Positions 51,241 to 59,550 are shown, numbered from the stretch's first letter. The stretch is 64,000 bases of DNA from Cohnella sp. CFH 77786 (GCF_019400745.1 NZ_WJIB01000018.1:60814-124813), one strand, 5' to 3'. Notes: generated by a model not told the origin, from the letters alone. Translations and numbers: made by a program.

Positions 51241-52548
51241 GTGACCGATTTCCAAATGTCCGATTTGGAAGAACTCAAGCTGACGGAGCTTTACAAGCTT
51301 GCCAAAGAGCATCAAATCGCCGCCTACGGGCAGATGAAGAAGAAGGAGCTCATCATCGCCATCCTGAGGGCCCAGGCGGAGCGCAGCGGCCACATGTTCA
51401 TGGAAGGCGTCTTGGACGTGTTGCCGGAAGGCTTCGGCTTCCTTCGGCCGATCAACTATTTGCCCAGTCCCGAGGATATCTACATCTCGGCTTCGCAAAT
51501 CCGGAAATTCGATCTGAGAACGGGCGACCTGGTATCCGGCAAGTGCCGGGCTCCCAAGGAGAACGAACGCTACTTCGGGCTCCTGCAGGTGAATGCCGTC
51601 AACGGGGAGCCGCCCGAGACCGCGGCCGAACGGCTTCATTTTCCCGCTCTCACCCCTCTGTACCCGCAAAACAAGCTCGTTCTCGAAACGTCCCCCTCCA
51701 AGCTGTCCACGCGAATCATCGATCTGCTCTCTCCCGTCGGACTGGGCCAGCGCGGTTTGATCGTCGCTCCGCCGAAGGCCGGCAAAACGCTTCTGATGAA
51801 GGAAATCGCCAACAGCATCTCGACCAACCGGCCGGACATCCATCTGTTCGTCCTGCTGATCGACGAGCGTCCGGAGGAAGTGACCGACATGCAGCGTTCG
51901 GTCAAGGGAGAGGTCGTCGCGTCCACGTTCGACGAGGTTCCGGAGCACCATATCAAGGTGGCCGAGCTGGTGCTGGAGCGGGCGATCCGCCTGGTCGAGC
52001 ACAAGAAGGACGTCGTCATCCTGATGGACAGCATCACGCGGCTGGCGCGGGCTTACAATCTGGTCGTGCCCCCGTCGGGACGCACGCTGTCCGGGGGTAT
52101 CGATCCCGCGTCGTTCCACCGGCCGAAGCGGTTTTTCGGGGCGGCGCGCAACGTGGAAGAGGGCGGCAGTCTGACGATTCTCGCCACGGCGCTCGTCGAG
52201 ACGGGGTCGCGGATGGACGACATCATTTATGAAGAGTTTAAAGGTACCGGCAACATGGAGCTGCATCTGGACCGCAAGCTGGCGGAGCGCCGGATCTTCC
52301 CGGCCCTCGACATCCGCCGTTCCGGCACCCGCCGCGAGGAATTGCTCCTCACGAAGGAAGAGCTCGACAAGCTGTGGGCCATCCGCAAGAGCATGAACGA
52401 CTCTCAGGAATACGTGGAACAGTTCCTGAAGAAGCTTGGAAACACGAAGACGAACCAGGAGTTTCTCGATTCGCTCGATACGTCCGGCATGCCCGCGCCC
52501 CCTAGCGGCGGCGGAGCCCGGAGATCGCCGCGGGGCGCTTCCTCCTGA
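51241..52548 (+). CDS. rho: Transcription termination factor Rho
   Basis: 435 residues; GTG at 51241, with AAAAGAGGGA upstream. N-terminal Rho_N helices (LEELKLTELYKLAKEHQI), the RNA-binding cold-shock fold (VLDVLPEGFGFLRPINYLPSPEDIYISASQIRKF), then the hexameric ATPase: Walker A APPKAGKTLLMKEIAN, Walker B VVILMDSITRLARAYN, R-loop and Q-loop near SGGIDPASFHRPKRFFGAARN. Full length, with no insertion. It is followed by a strongly structured non-coding stretch, not directly by rpmE as in B. subtilis. Confidence 0.96.
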   Translation: MTDFQMSDLEELKLTELYKLAKEHQIAAYGQMKKKELIIAILRAQAERSGHMFMEGVLDVLPEGFGFLRPINYLPSPEDIYISASQIRKFDLRTGDLVSGKCRAPKENERYFGLLQVNAVNGEPPETAAERLHFPALTPLYPQNKLVLETSPSKLSTRIIDLLSPVGLGQRGLIVAPPKAGKTLLMKEIANSISTNRPDIHLFVLLIDERPEEVTDMQRSVKGEVVASTFDEVPEHHIKVAELVLERAIRLVEHKKDVVILMDSITRLARAYNLVVPPSGRTLSGGIDPASFHRPKRFFGAARNVEEGGSLTILATALVETGSRMDDIIYEEFKGTGNMELHLDRKLAERRIFPALDIRRSGTRREELLLTKEELDKLWAIRKSMNDSQEYVEQFLKKLGNTKTNQEFLDSLDTSGMPAPPSGGGARRSPRGASS

Positions 52549-52556
52549 ACGTTACA

Positions 52557-52680
52557 GAAAGTTTATGCTCGCTAAAGCAATAGAGAGTGCGAAACTTTCC
52601 GTACTTGGAAAAACTTCCGCAGGCTTTCGCTGCAGGAGAGCGGTCACTCATCATCGGGTGACTGCGATAGAAGTTTTTCC
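52557..52680 (+). ncRNA. Structured RNA element between rho and a radical SAM gene
   Basis: Two folded modules are directly visible. Module 1: GAAAGTTT (52557-52564) pairs with AAACTTTC (52592-52599). Module 2 is a three-way junction: GGAAAAACTTC (52607-52617) pairs perfectly with GAAGTTTTTCC (52670-52680); inside are GCAG-7-CTGC (52619-52633) and an 8-bp stem GCGGTCAC with GTGACTGC (52640-52665). The next start codon is at 52714, with AAAGGAG between. No T-run is present, so it does not look like a plain terminator. I do not match it to a known riboswitch class; it may be the leader of the radical SAM gene. Confidence 0.65.
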
Positions 52681-52713
52681 TACGGTTCGCCGATCGGAAA
52701 GGAGCGTTAACGC

Positions 52714-53964
52714 ATGCATTTGGTTTACGCCGACGAACGCGGCCAAGTTTACGACCACCCGGAGCTGCACGGGATCGCCCGCAGCGGCAGCGACCTGGTC
52801 GAGCTGATGGAGGACGAGCTGATTCCCCTTCCGGCCGGCGCCACTCTGGTCGGGCTGCCGAATACGAGAGCGGTCGGCATGGATCCGGAAACGGGCGAAA
52901 TGCAGGCGCTGCCGCCGGGACACCAAGCGGTCGGCGCCTTGCTGCCGCAAGGATTCACGCGGCTGTATGTCCCCGGCTACCTGAAGCAGGATAAATCGCA
53001 GCTGTTTCCGCTCTTCGGCTATACGGCGGTCGTGTGGAAGGATGACGGCTTCTACGTTGCCGCCGATCCGACGGACGATCCCGAGCCTTGGAACCCGGAG
53101 CGCTGCGACCGCAAGGAGCTGGAGCTGCAGGTGGACCGCCTTCTCCAAGCGTATCCCGACAACCAGCTGTACCGGCATCTCTCCCATTGCGCGCTGGAAT
53201 ACGAGTGCTTGACGGCCTCCAATACGTTCCTGCAGCGGCTGGAAGGGGCGGTTCCCGTATCGTTCGCGTGCAATGCGGGCTGCTTCGGCTGCATATCCGA
53301 ACAGCCGGACGACAGCGGGTTCCCGGCGCCGCAAACGCGGCTGAAGTTCAAGCCCGCGGTAGAAGACGTCGTGAACGTCATGCTCGAGCATCTGCGCACG
53401 CCGGACGCGATCATCAGCTTCGGCCAGGGCTGCGAAGGCGAACCGTCCACTCAGGCGCCCACGATCATCGAAGCGATCAAGCGCGTCCGCGCGCAGACCT
53501 CCAACGGCTATATCAACATCAACACGAACGCCGGGTTGTCCGATCATCTCCGCGCGATCACGGACGCGGGGCTGGATCTCATGCGGGTCAGCACGATCAG
53601 CGCGCTGGACGACCACTATAACGCCTATTACAAGCCGCGCGGTTATTCGCTCAAGAACGTGGAGAAGTCGCTGCGCTATGCCGCCGATAAAGGCGTGTAC
53701 ACGTCGATCAACTACCTGGTATTCCCCGGGGTGACGGATCGCGAGGAAGAGATCGAGGCGATGATCGGCTTCGTCCGCCGCACGGGCTTGAAGCTGATCC
53801 AGATGCGGAACCTGAACATCGACCCGGACGCTTATTTGGCGCTGATCCCGCCCGCTCAGGGCGAGATTTACGGCATGAAAGCGATGCTGGATATTTTCCG
53901 GGGCGAGCTCCCGGACGTCGTGATCGGCTCCTATACACACGTGCCTCCGGCGGGAGTACGGTAG
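52714..53964 (+). CDS. Radical SAM protein of unknown function
   Basis: 416 residues; ATG at 52714 with GGAAAGGAG upstream. The first 170 residues are not radical SAM and may be a recognition domain. The iron-sulfur site is CNAGCFGC (Cys186, Cys190, Cys193; C-x3-C-x2-C), followed by a partial TIM barrel with FGQGCEGEPS, YININTNAG, MRVSTISALDDHYNAYYKPRGY and a C-terminal half without extra cysteine clusters. The substrate is unknown. It stands between rho and rpmE, a place where Bacillus has no such gene, behind a structured RNA. Possible roles include modification of a translation or cofactor component, but the sequence does not say which. Confidence 0.88.
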   Translation: MHLVYADERGQVYDHPELHGIARSGSDLVELMEDELIPLPAGATLVGLPNTRAVGMDPETGEMQALPPGHQAVGALLPQGFTRLYVPGYLKQDKSQLFPLFGYTAVVWKDDGFYVAADPTDDPEPWNPERCDRKELELQVDRLLQAYPDNQLYRHLSHCALEYECLTASNTFLQRLEGAVPVSFACNAGCFGCISEQPDDSGFPAPQTRLKFKPAVEDVVNVMLEHLRTPDAIISFGQGCEGEPSTQAPTIIEAIKRVRAQTSNGYININTNAGLSDHLRAITDAGLDLMRVSTISALDDHYNAYYKPRGYSLKNVEKSLRYAADKGVYTSINYLVFPGVTDREEEIEAMIGFVRRTGLKLIQMRNLNIDPDAYLALIPPAQGEIYGMKAMLDIFRGELPDVVIGSYTHVPPAGVR

Positions 53965-54055
53965 TTGCGAAAAAATGAGGATGAAGGAACGCCCGAATGC
54001 GAGCGCTGCAGTGACTCGCGGAGACGTTTCGGCAAAGTTCCCGGAGAATGTTATC

Positions 54056-54085
54056 TTGTCACAGGTGCCCCCAGCGTGATATACT
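54056..54085 (+). promoter_or_regulatory. Promoter of rpmE
   Basis: TTGTCA (54056-54061), 18-bp spacer, TATACT (54080-54085), about 65 bases before the rpmE start. Confidence 0.7.
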
Positions 54086-54149
54086 CCTATTATGTGTCCA
54101 TTACTCTGGTTCCGACTGTTGATCCAGGGCGAGAAAGAAGGTGAACCCC

Positions 54150-54347
54150 TTGAAAGAAAACCTCCATCCGCAATATCATGTGACGACGGCGACCTGCGCT
54201 TGCGGCAACACGTTCGAAACGGGTTCGATTCGTTCGAACATCCGCGTCGAGATTTGCTCGGCATGCCATCCGTTCTTCACGGGCAAACAGAAGTTCCTGG
54301 ATGCCGGCGGACGCGTTGACAAGTTCAAGAAAAAATACGGCCTGTAA
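54150..54347 (+). CDS. rpmE: Ribosomal protein L31, zinc-binding (type A)
   Basis: 65 residues from TTG at 54150 (MKENLHPQYH), with GAAGGTG upstream; GTG at 54141 is a less likely alternative. The C+ form is shown by the cysteines in CACGNTF and the later CSACHPF pair. FETGSIRSNIRVEICSACHPFFTGKQKF and GRVDKFKKKYGL are typical. It is a large-subunit protein; the zinc form is used when zinc is sufficient. The gene has its own promoter and is followed by a terminator that overlaps the next gene's ribosome-binding site. Confidence 0.95.
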   Translation: MKENLHPQYHVTTATCACGNTFETGSIRSNIRVEICSACHPFFTGKQKFLDAGGRVDKFKKKYGL

Positions 54348-54463
54348 GATACACTCCGTCAACAAGCGTGAGAAGACGCGCTCGGTTGGATCCATGCGAA
54401 CCGTGGTTAGCGCCGGAGGGCGCGCCCGGGTCGTCAAGGAAGAAATTACGGCGGTATAGAGAT

Positions 54464-54505
54464 AAACCTCCCTTCGCATCCTAGCGAACAAAGGGAGGTT
54501 TTTTT
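54464..54505 (+). terminator. Terminator overlapping the ribosome-binding site of the next gene
   Basis: AAACCTCCCTT (54464-54474) pairs perfectly with AAGGGAGGTTT (54491-54501), then TTTT. The GGGAGG (54493-54498) on the 3' arm is also the only ribosome-binding site for the start at 54507. Confidence 0.88.
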
Positions 54506-54506
54506 C

Positions 54507-54938
54507 ATGCGGATCCAACGTAAACGGACCAAAACCGTTCGCTCCATGTTGATCGCCGGGGCGCTCATCGGGACGATCGCGCTCGCCGCAGGCTGCAACA
54601 CCGCCGGCAACAAAGCGGGCATGAACAACAACGGACCGAGAGCGCAGAGCTACAGCGACGACGGGTATTTGGGAATGACGAATACCTATCCCCGCATCCC
54701 GGGCCGGAACATGACGCTCACTTATGCGAACGACGCGAACCTGATGCGCGACGCCATCCGCGACGTCCGAGGGGTGGCGGGGGCCAACATTACGTTCAAC
54801 GGCCCAGAGGCATACGTCACGCTCAAACTCGATCCCGGGGTGGATGCCCGCAGGATTCCGACCGTGGAGAGGCAAGCCGCGTCCGTGCTGCGGTTCAATT
54901 TCCCCCGTTACGTCGTGCATGTGAGTTCCATGAGGTAA
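54507..54938 (+). CDS. YhcN/YlaJ-like sporulation lipoprotein
   Basis: 143 residues; ATG at 54507 with GGGAGG upstream. Lipoprotein signal ending LAAGC (about Cys29), an Asn/Gly-rich linker, then a small domain with DANLMRDAIRDVRGVAGANITFNGPEAYVTLKLDPG and a C-terminal VERQAASVLRFNFPRYVVHV. The domain order matches the YhcN/YlaJ family of spore membrane lipoproteins, although it is a short member. The ribosome-binding site lies inside a terminator hairpin, so messages from upstream would be silenced and a promoter within or after the stem would be needed. Confidence 0.8.
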   Translation: MRIQRKRTKTVRSMLIAGALIGTIALAAGCNTAGNKAGMNNNGPRAQSYSDDGYLGMTNTYPRIPGRNMTLTYANDANLMRDAIRDVRGVAGANITFNGPEAYVTLKLDPGVDARRIPTVERQAASVLRFNFPRYVVHVSSMR

Positions 54939-54973
54939 CCATGAGGTAACGAGTAGGGAACTGTTCCCTTCGG

Positions 54974-55002
54974 TTGCACTTCCGGCTTTAATTCGCTATA
55001 CT
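54974..55002 (+). promoter_or_regulatory. Promoter of the SRP RNA gene
   Basis: TTGCAC (54974-54979), 17-bp spacer, TATACT (54997-55002), with the RNA starting a few bases later. Confidence 0.85.
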
Positions 55003-55007
55003 TATCT

Positions 55008-55277
55008 GTGCCGTGCTAGACGGGGAGGTAGCGGTGCCCTGTAACTCGCAATCCGCTCCAGCGAGGTTGAATTCCTGTTTGAGGTCTTGGGATGCAGGAA
55101 CCGGCAAGTTAAGCGCCGTGTTGACGGCAGGGTCCTCCGCGAGGAACGGCCATGAACCCGGTCAGGTCCGGAAGGAAGCAGCCGTAAGTGGTGACGTTCT
55201 TGTGTTGGAGGAGTGCCCGGCCCGAGCGGTCTGGCTTGTGCGGCTGGATTCCAACGATCGGGGACAGGTGCACGGTC
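55008..55277 (+). ncRNA. ffs: Signal recognition particle RNA, large Bacillus type (scRNA)
   Basis: About 270 nt. The 5' part matches the Alu domain of Bacillus scRNA (GTGCTAGACGGGGAGGTAGC, GGTGCCCTGTAACTCGCAAT, GGTTGAATTCCT), and the S domain has the universal GTCAGGTCCGGAAGGAAGCA (55161-55180) that binds Ffh. The 3' end CAGGTGCACGGT pairs with the 5' end. It lies just upstream of dnaX, as scr does in B. subtilis. Ends are estimated from the Bacillus RNA. Confidence 0.95.
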
Positions 55278-55312
55278 CTCATTCGATTTCAATCATTCCC
55301 GGCAGGGGAATG

Positions 55313-55358
55313 CAAGCACCTTGGCGAAAGCTTGATAAGCGCCGGGTGCTTTTTTTAT
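55313..55358 (+). terminator. Intrinsic terminator of the SRP RNA region
   Basis: AAGCACC-TT-GGCG pairs with CGCC-GGGTGCT around CTTGATAA-containing loop, followed by seven T. Confidence 0.88.
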
Positions 55359-55463
55359 TCCGCGTTTTGTCGAATGCTGTCCTTTTCGTAGGCCATAGGG
55401 AGGGAAGTCGACATTCGTCTCCTCGTTCGGGAGAATCAGCAATAGACCGAGGTGAAAAGGACA

Positions 55464-56606
55464 ATGAACGGTCCGACAAGGTCTCGCCGCGAAAAAAATG
55501 CAAGCGCTAACGGTATCGACCGGCGCGAGCTTCGCGAGAAATACGCCCGCTTGTTCGCAGACCGGTTTCTCGTTGGCGGCAGCACCGGCGTCATCATCGT
55601 GGATGCCGGTTTTCGACTGATGGAAATGAGCGAAATGGTCTGCCGCTTGTTCGGTTCGGATAGAACCGAATGGTTCGGCCGTTCCTTGGAGGAATGGTTC
55701 GACGCGGTCGGATGGAAGCCTTACCCGTTTGACCGGAGCCTTCTTCGGGGCAGCGTGTTTCAAAACCGAGCGCAAGCGTGGGGGGAGGGGGAGTGCCGGC
55801 GCTGGCTGATGTTGGACGGGGATATTCTGGAGGACGGAGGCGGGGAAACGGGCGGCGCGTTCGTGCTGCTGCGCGACGTGTCCCATCTCATGCTGCTGGA
55901 AGAGCAGGTCCGCCGTTCCGACCGCTTGAAGACGATCGGCCAGATCGCCGCCGGCACGGCGCACGAAATCCGCAATCCGCTCACGGCCATCCGCGGGTTC
56001 ATGCAGCTGCTCGACAAGTCCCTGATGGACCGGGGCATGTTCAAGGAGCACGAGTACGTTGGCATCATGATGTCGGAGCTGAACCGCGTCAACGAGCTCG
56101 TCAGCGAATTTCTGCTCCTCAGCAAGCCGAAGGAAGTCCGACTCGCGTCCGTCCCGGCGGGATCCGTCCTGCAGGAGATTCTTCCGGTCATCCGCAACGA
56201 AGCGCTGCTTCACGGGGTGGCCGTTCGGTACGAACCGAAGCCCGGGCTGCCGCCCATATGGGTGGACAAAGAACCGCTGAAACAGGTTTTTCTGAATTTG
56301 GCCAAAAACGCGATCGAAGCGATGAGCAAGGGAGGGACATTAATAATCAAGGAAAGGTACCGCAAGGAGAGGCCGGACCTTCTGGCCGTCTCGGTGCGGG
56401 ATACGGGTCCCGGCATTCCGCCGGACCTCTTGGGAAGGATTTTCGATCCGTTCTTTACGACCAAACCGCAGGGGACGGGGCTTGGCTTATCCATCTGCCA
56501 ACGGATTGTCCATGACCTCGGAGGGCACTTGGAAGTGGCGTCCGGCGCGGGGGGAACCAGCTTTACCGTCTGGCTCCCGCTGGCTTCCGATGGGGATGGA
56601 TCGTAA
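55464..56606 (+). CDS. PAS-type soluble sensor histidine kinase (sporulation-kinase-like)
   Basis: 380 residues from ATG at 55464 (GAGGTGAAAAGGA upstream; GTG at 55452 is an alternative). No membrane segments. A PAS-like domain (about 40-145; STGVIIVDAGFRLMEMSEMV) leads to the dimerisation/phosphoacceptor helix with His in AGTAHEIRNPLTAIRG and an ATPase domain with NLAKNAIEAM, DTGPGIP and GTGLGLSI. No response regulator is adjacent. Orphan kinases of this layout (KinA/KinE-like) feed the Spo0F phosphorelay, and spo0F is in this window, so that role is plausible. It is inserted between the SRP RNA and dnaX. Confidence 0.88.
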   Translation: MNGPTRSRREKNASANGIDRRELREKYARLFADRFLVGGSTGVIIVDAGFRLMEMSEMVCRLFGSDRTEWFGRSLEEWFDAVGWKPYPFDRSLLRGSVFQNRAQAWGEGECRRWLMLDGDILEDGGGETGGAFVLLRDVSHLMLLEEQVRRSDRLKTIGQIAAGTAHEIRNPLTAIRGFMQLLDKSLMDRGMFKEHEYVGIMMSELNRVNELVSEFLLLSKPKEVRLASVPAGSVLQEILPVIRNEALLHGVAVRYEPKPGLPPIWVDKEPLKQVFLNLAKNAIEAMSKGGTLIIKERYRKERPDLLAVSVRDTGPGIPPDLLGRIFDPFFTTKPQGTGLGLSICQRIVHDLGGHLEVASGAGGTSFTVWLPLASDGDGS

Positions 56607-56746
56607 GCGGGTTCGAGTTGGCGATTTTGCGTGAGAATGGCGTCGTAAGACGGTTATCCGTCGGGTTCGGGAGACGCGAAGCTGAAAACGGGAGTACGAT
56701 GATGTATAATGAATGAAACGGCTTAACCGACGGGAGCGACGAAACG

Positions 56747-58513
56747 ATGGCCCATTTGGCTTTGTATCGGGCCTGGCGCCCGCAGACATTTCAGGACATG
56801 GTCGGACAGCAGCATATCGTGCAGACGCTGCAGAACGCGATCCGGGAAAACCGTCTTTCCCATGCCTATTTGTTCAGCGGACCGAGAGGGACAGGCAAGA
56901 CGACCGCGGCCAAAGTACTGGCCAAAGCCGTCAACTGCGAGCGCGGTCCTTCGCCGGAGCCTTGCAACGAATGCCCGGCCTGCACCCGCATTACCGCCGG
57001 CGCGGTCATGGACGTGGTGGAGATCGACGCGGCCTCCAACCGGGGCGTGGAAGAGATCCGCGACATCCGCGACAAAGTGAAATACGCGCCGACCGAAGTT
57101 CGGCGCAAAGTGTATATCATCGACGAAGTACACATGCTGACCACGGAAGCGTTCAATGCGCTGCTGAAGACGCTCGAGGAACCGCCGGGCCATGTCATGT
57201 TCGTGCTGGCGACGACCGAGCCGCACAAGCTTCCCCCGACGATCATTTCCCGTTGCCAGAGGTTCGAATTCCGCCGGGTTCCGCTGGAGGAACAGACGGG
57301 ACGCCTCCGCCGGATTTGCGAGGAGGAAGGCATGACGGCGGAGGACGAGGCGCTCGCCTACATCGCCCGCTTATCCGACGGAGGGATGCGGGACGCGGTC
57401 AGCCTGCTCGACCAGATCGCCTCGTTCACGGGCGGCAAGATTACGCTGGAGCAGGCCGTCGACGCGACGGGGGGGCTGCCGTCCGAGCAGTTCGCCCGTC
57501 TAGCGGCCGCGGTCCGGGACGGGGACGTGTCCGCCGTTCTGGCGGAAATCGACGACATGATGAAGGCGGGCAAAAGCGCGGACAAGTGCCTGGAGCAGCT
57601 GATGCATTATTTCCGCGACATGCTCCTCGCCCAGCTGGCTCCCGAAGCCTCAGCCGCATCGGGACGGGTGGCCGACCTGGCCGATCTCCGCCGGCTTGCC
57701 GCGGATTTTCCACGGGAGAGACTGTTCGGCATCATCGATCTGCTGAACCGCTACCAGACGGAGATGAAGTACGCGGCGCATCCGCAAACGATGTTCGAAA
57801 TCGCGATGATCAAGCTGTGTTCGGATTCATCGGCAGAAGCGGCCCCGCAGGCGTCGACCCCGGCAGGCGCCCGGCCGGGAGCTTCCGCGGGCGAGGTGGC
57901 GCAGCTGCAGGCGAGATTGGGGGAGCTGGAACGGAAGCTGGAGGCCGCGCTCAAGAACGGCGTCGCCGCCGGCTCCGGCGGGGCAACCCAAGCGGTCGGG
58001 GGACGATCTTCCGCTTCGAACGCCGCGCAGGCCACCGCCAAGAGCGTCCGTACCCGCGTCAAGCTGGACGGATTCGTGGCGGCTCATGATTCCCCGCAGT
58101 CGAAGGAGCTTCTGGCGAAGTGGCCGCAAGTGTTGCAGCGGGTCAAGGAAGAGCGGGTGACCGTGCATGCGTGGCTGGTGGACGGCGAGCCTGCGGCGAT
58201 CGCCGAGGGCACGGTGCTGATCGCTTTCCGCAACACGATCCACCGCGAGACGACCGAGAGGCCCGCGAACAAGGCTTTGATCGAAAGCGTGCTCTCGTCC
58301 GTGCTGGGACAACCCGCCCAGCTGGCGACCGCCATGCAGAAAGAATGGCAGGAAGCGCTGGCCGCGGGGGCCGGGCTGTCGCGCGAGGAAGCGGCGGCCG
58401 GGGAAGAGCTGAAGCTCGTGCCGGAAGACGGAGCCGAGCAGGCGCGCGAACCGGTCGTGGAAGAAGCGCTCCGCCTGTTCGGGGAAGAGCTTGTCGTAAT
58501 CCAAGATGACTAA
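56747..58513 (+). CDS. dnaX: DNA polymerase III subunit gamma/tau
   Basis: 588 residues; ATG at 56747 with GACGGGAGCGACG upstream. AAA+ clamp-loader domain: FSGPRGTGKTTAAKVLAKAVNC, zinc module CNECPAC with a partner Cys, DEVHMLTTEAFNALLKTLEEPP, SRCQRF. Domain III is followed by a Pro/Ala/Gly-rich linker (about 365-430) and a tau-like C-terminal region. No A-rich slippery site for a gamma frameshift is visible, so a single full-length product is likely. It follows the SRP RNA and precedes yaaK-recR, as in B. subtilis. Confidence 0.95.
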   Translation: MAHLALYRAWRPQTFQDMVGQQHIVQTLQNAIRENRLSHAYLFSGPRGTGKTTAAKVLAKAVNCERGPSPEPCNECPACTRITAGAVMDVVEIDAASNRGVEEIRDIRDKVKYAPTEVRRKVYIIDEVHMLTTEAFNALLKTLEEPPGHVMFVLATTEPHKLPPTIISRCQRFEFRRVPLEEQTGRLRRICEEEGMTAEDEALAYIARLSDGGMRDAVSLLDQIASFTGGKITLEQAVDATGGLPSEQFARLAAAVRDGDVSAVLAEIDDMMKAGKSADKCLEQLMHYFRDMLLAQLAPEASAASGRVADLADLRRLAADFPRERLFGIIDLLNRYQTEMKYAAHPQTMFEIAMIKLCSDSSAEAAPQASTPAGARPGASAGEVAQLQARLGELERKLEAALKNGVAAGSGGATQAVGGRSSASNAAQATAKSVRTRVKLDGFVAAHDSPQSKELLAKWPQVLQRVKEERVTVHAWLVDGEPAAIAEGTVLIAFRNTIHRETTERPANKALIESVLSSVLGQPAQLATAMQKEWQEALAAGAGLSREEAAAGEELKLVPEDGAEQAREPVVEEALRLFGEELVVIQDD

Positions 58514-58528
58514 GGAGGCTGACCATCC

Positions 58529-58840
58529 ATGAACAACATGAACCAAATGATGAAGCAAGTGAAGAAAATGCAGGAGCAAATGCTTAAAGCCCAGGAAGAG
58601 CTGGGGAACAAAACGGTCGAAGGCTCCGCGGGCGGCGGCGTGGTTACCGTAACCGCGAACGGCCATAAGAAGGTAACCCAAATCGTCATCAAGCCGGAAG
58701 CCGTGGACCCCGACGACGTCGAGATGCTCCAGGATCTCGTGCTGACCGCCGTCAACGACGCGATGGCCAAAGCCGACGAGCTGGCCAATCAGGATATGGG
58801 CAAGTTCACCGGCGGCATGAAAATCCCCGGCCTGTTCTAG
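58529..58840 (+). CDS. yaaK: YbaB/EbfC nucleoid-associated protein
   Basis: 103 residues; ATG at 58529 with AAGGAGGC upstream. N-terminal helix MNQMMKQVKKMQEQMLKAQEELG, central beta-sheet VEGSAGGGVVTVTANGHKKVTQIVIKPEAVDPDDVEMLQDL, and C-terminal helix ending MKIPGLF, all typical. It forms a dimer that binds DNA and is almost always encoded between dnaX and recR. It is 15 bases after dnaX, so it is in the same operon. Confidence 0.95.
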   Translation: MNNMNQMMKQVKKMQEQMLKAQEELGNKTVEGSAGGGVVTVTANGHKKVTQIVIKPEAVDPDDVEMLQDLVLTAVNDAMAKADELANQDMGKFTGGMKIPGLF

Positions 58841-58858
58841 AAAAACAAGTTATGGGGT

Positions 58859-58909
58859 CCCCAAAAAGGAATCGGAATAAGCTTCGAAGAATCACGCCAC
58901 TTTTTGGGG
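58859..58909 (+). repeat. Inverted repeat in the recR leader
   Basis: CCCCAAAAAG (58859-58868) pairs perfectly with CTTTTTGGGG (58900-58909) around 31 bases. It sits between yaaK and recR; the 3' arm is followed by GAAGAAGAGAGGAG, the recR ribosome-binding region. Confidence 0.7.
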
Positions 58910-58930
58910 AAGAAGAGAGGAGCCTCATCG

Positions 58931-59530
58931 TTGTTCTACCCCGAACCGATCGCCAAGCTGATCGACGCGTTCTCCCGCCTTCCGGGAATCGGTCCGAAGA
59001 CGGCCGCCCGGCTGGCGTTTTTCGTGCTTCGCATGAAGGAAGAAGAAGTGATCGATTTCGCCAAGGCGCTCGTTAACGTCAAACGCAATCTGACCTATTG
59101 CTCGATATGCTGCAACATTACCGACACCGATCCTTGCCGGATCTGCTCCGACAAGACCCGCGACGTGTCGGTCATCTGCGCCGTCCAAGAGCCCAAAGAC
59201 GTGGTCGCCATGGAACGAACGCGCGAATTCACGGGCCATTACCACGTCCTGCACGGGGCGATCTCGCCGATCGAGGGGATCGGCCCGGACGACATCCGCG
59301 TCGCCGAACTGGTCAAACGGCTGGGCGACGACCGCGTGCAGGAATTGATTCTGGCGACCAATCCCAATATCGAGGGAGAGGCGACGGCGATGTATTTGTC
59401 CCGCCTCGTCAAGCCCTTCGGCATCAAGGTGACGCGGATTGCCCACGGCCTCCCTGTCGGGGGCGACTTGGAGTATGCGGACGAAGTCACGCTGTCGAAG
59501 GCGCTGGAAGGCCGCCGGGAGCTGAACTAA
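58931..59530 (+). CDS. recR: Recombination mediator RecR
   Basis: 199 residues from TTG at 58931 (MFYPEPIAKLIDAF), with GAGAGGAG upstream; this gives the standard RecR length. HhH motif RLPGIGPKTAARLAF, zinc finger CSICCNITDTDPCRIC, and a Toprim domain (VICAVQEPKDVVAMERT; LATNPNIEGEATAMYL). It works with RecF and RecO to load RecA on gapped DNA. It is separated from yaaK by an inverted repeat and ends at a short terminator. Confidence 0.96.
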   Translation: MFYPEPIAKLIDAFSRLPGIGPKTAARLAFFVLRMKEEEVIDFAKALVNVKRNLTYCSICCNITDTDPCRICSDKTRDVSVICAVQEPKDVVAMERTREFTGHYHVLHGAISPIEGIGPDDIRVAELVKRLGDDRVQELILATNPNIEGEATAMYLSRLVKPFGIKVTRIAHGLPVGGDLEYADEVTLSKALEGRRELN

Positions 59531-59550
59531 CCGTACGAATGCACGCTTGT

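Noticed and set aside
54974..55277. Short plus and minus frames across the SRP RNA
   Set aside because: The RNA gene explains the region completely; the frames have no coding character.
57800..58050. Programmed frameshift in dnaX giving a gamma product
   Set aside because: No A-rich slippery heptamer with a downstream stem was seen near the linker.
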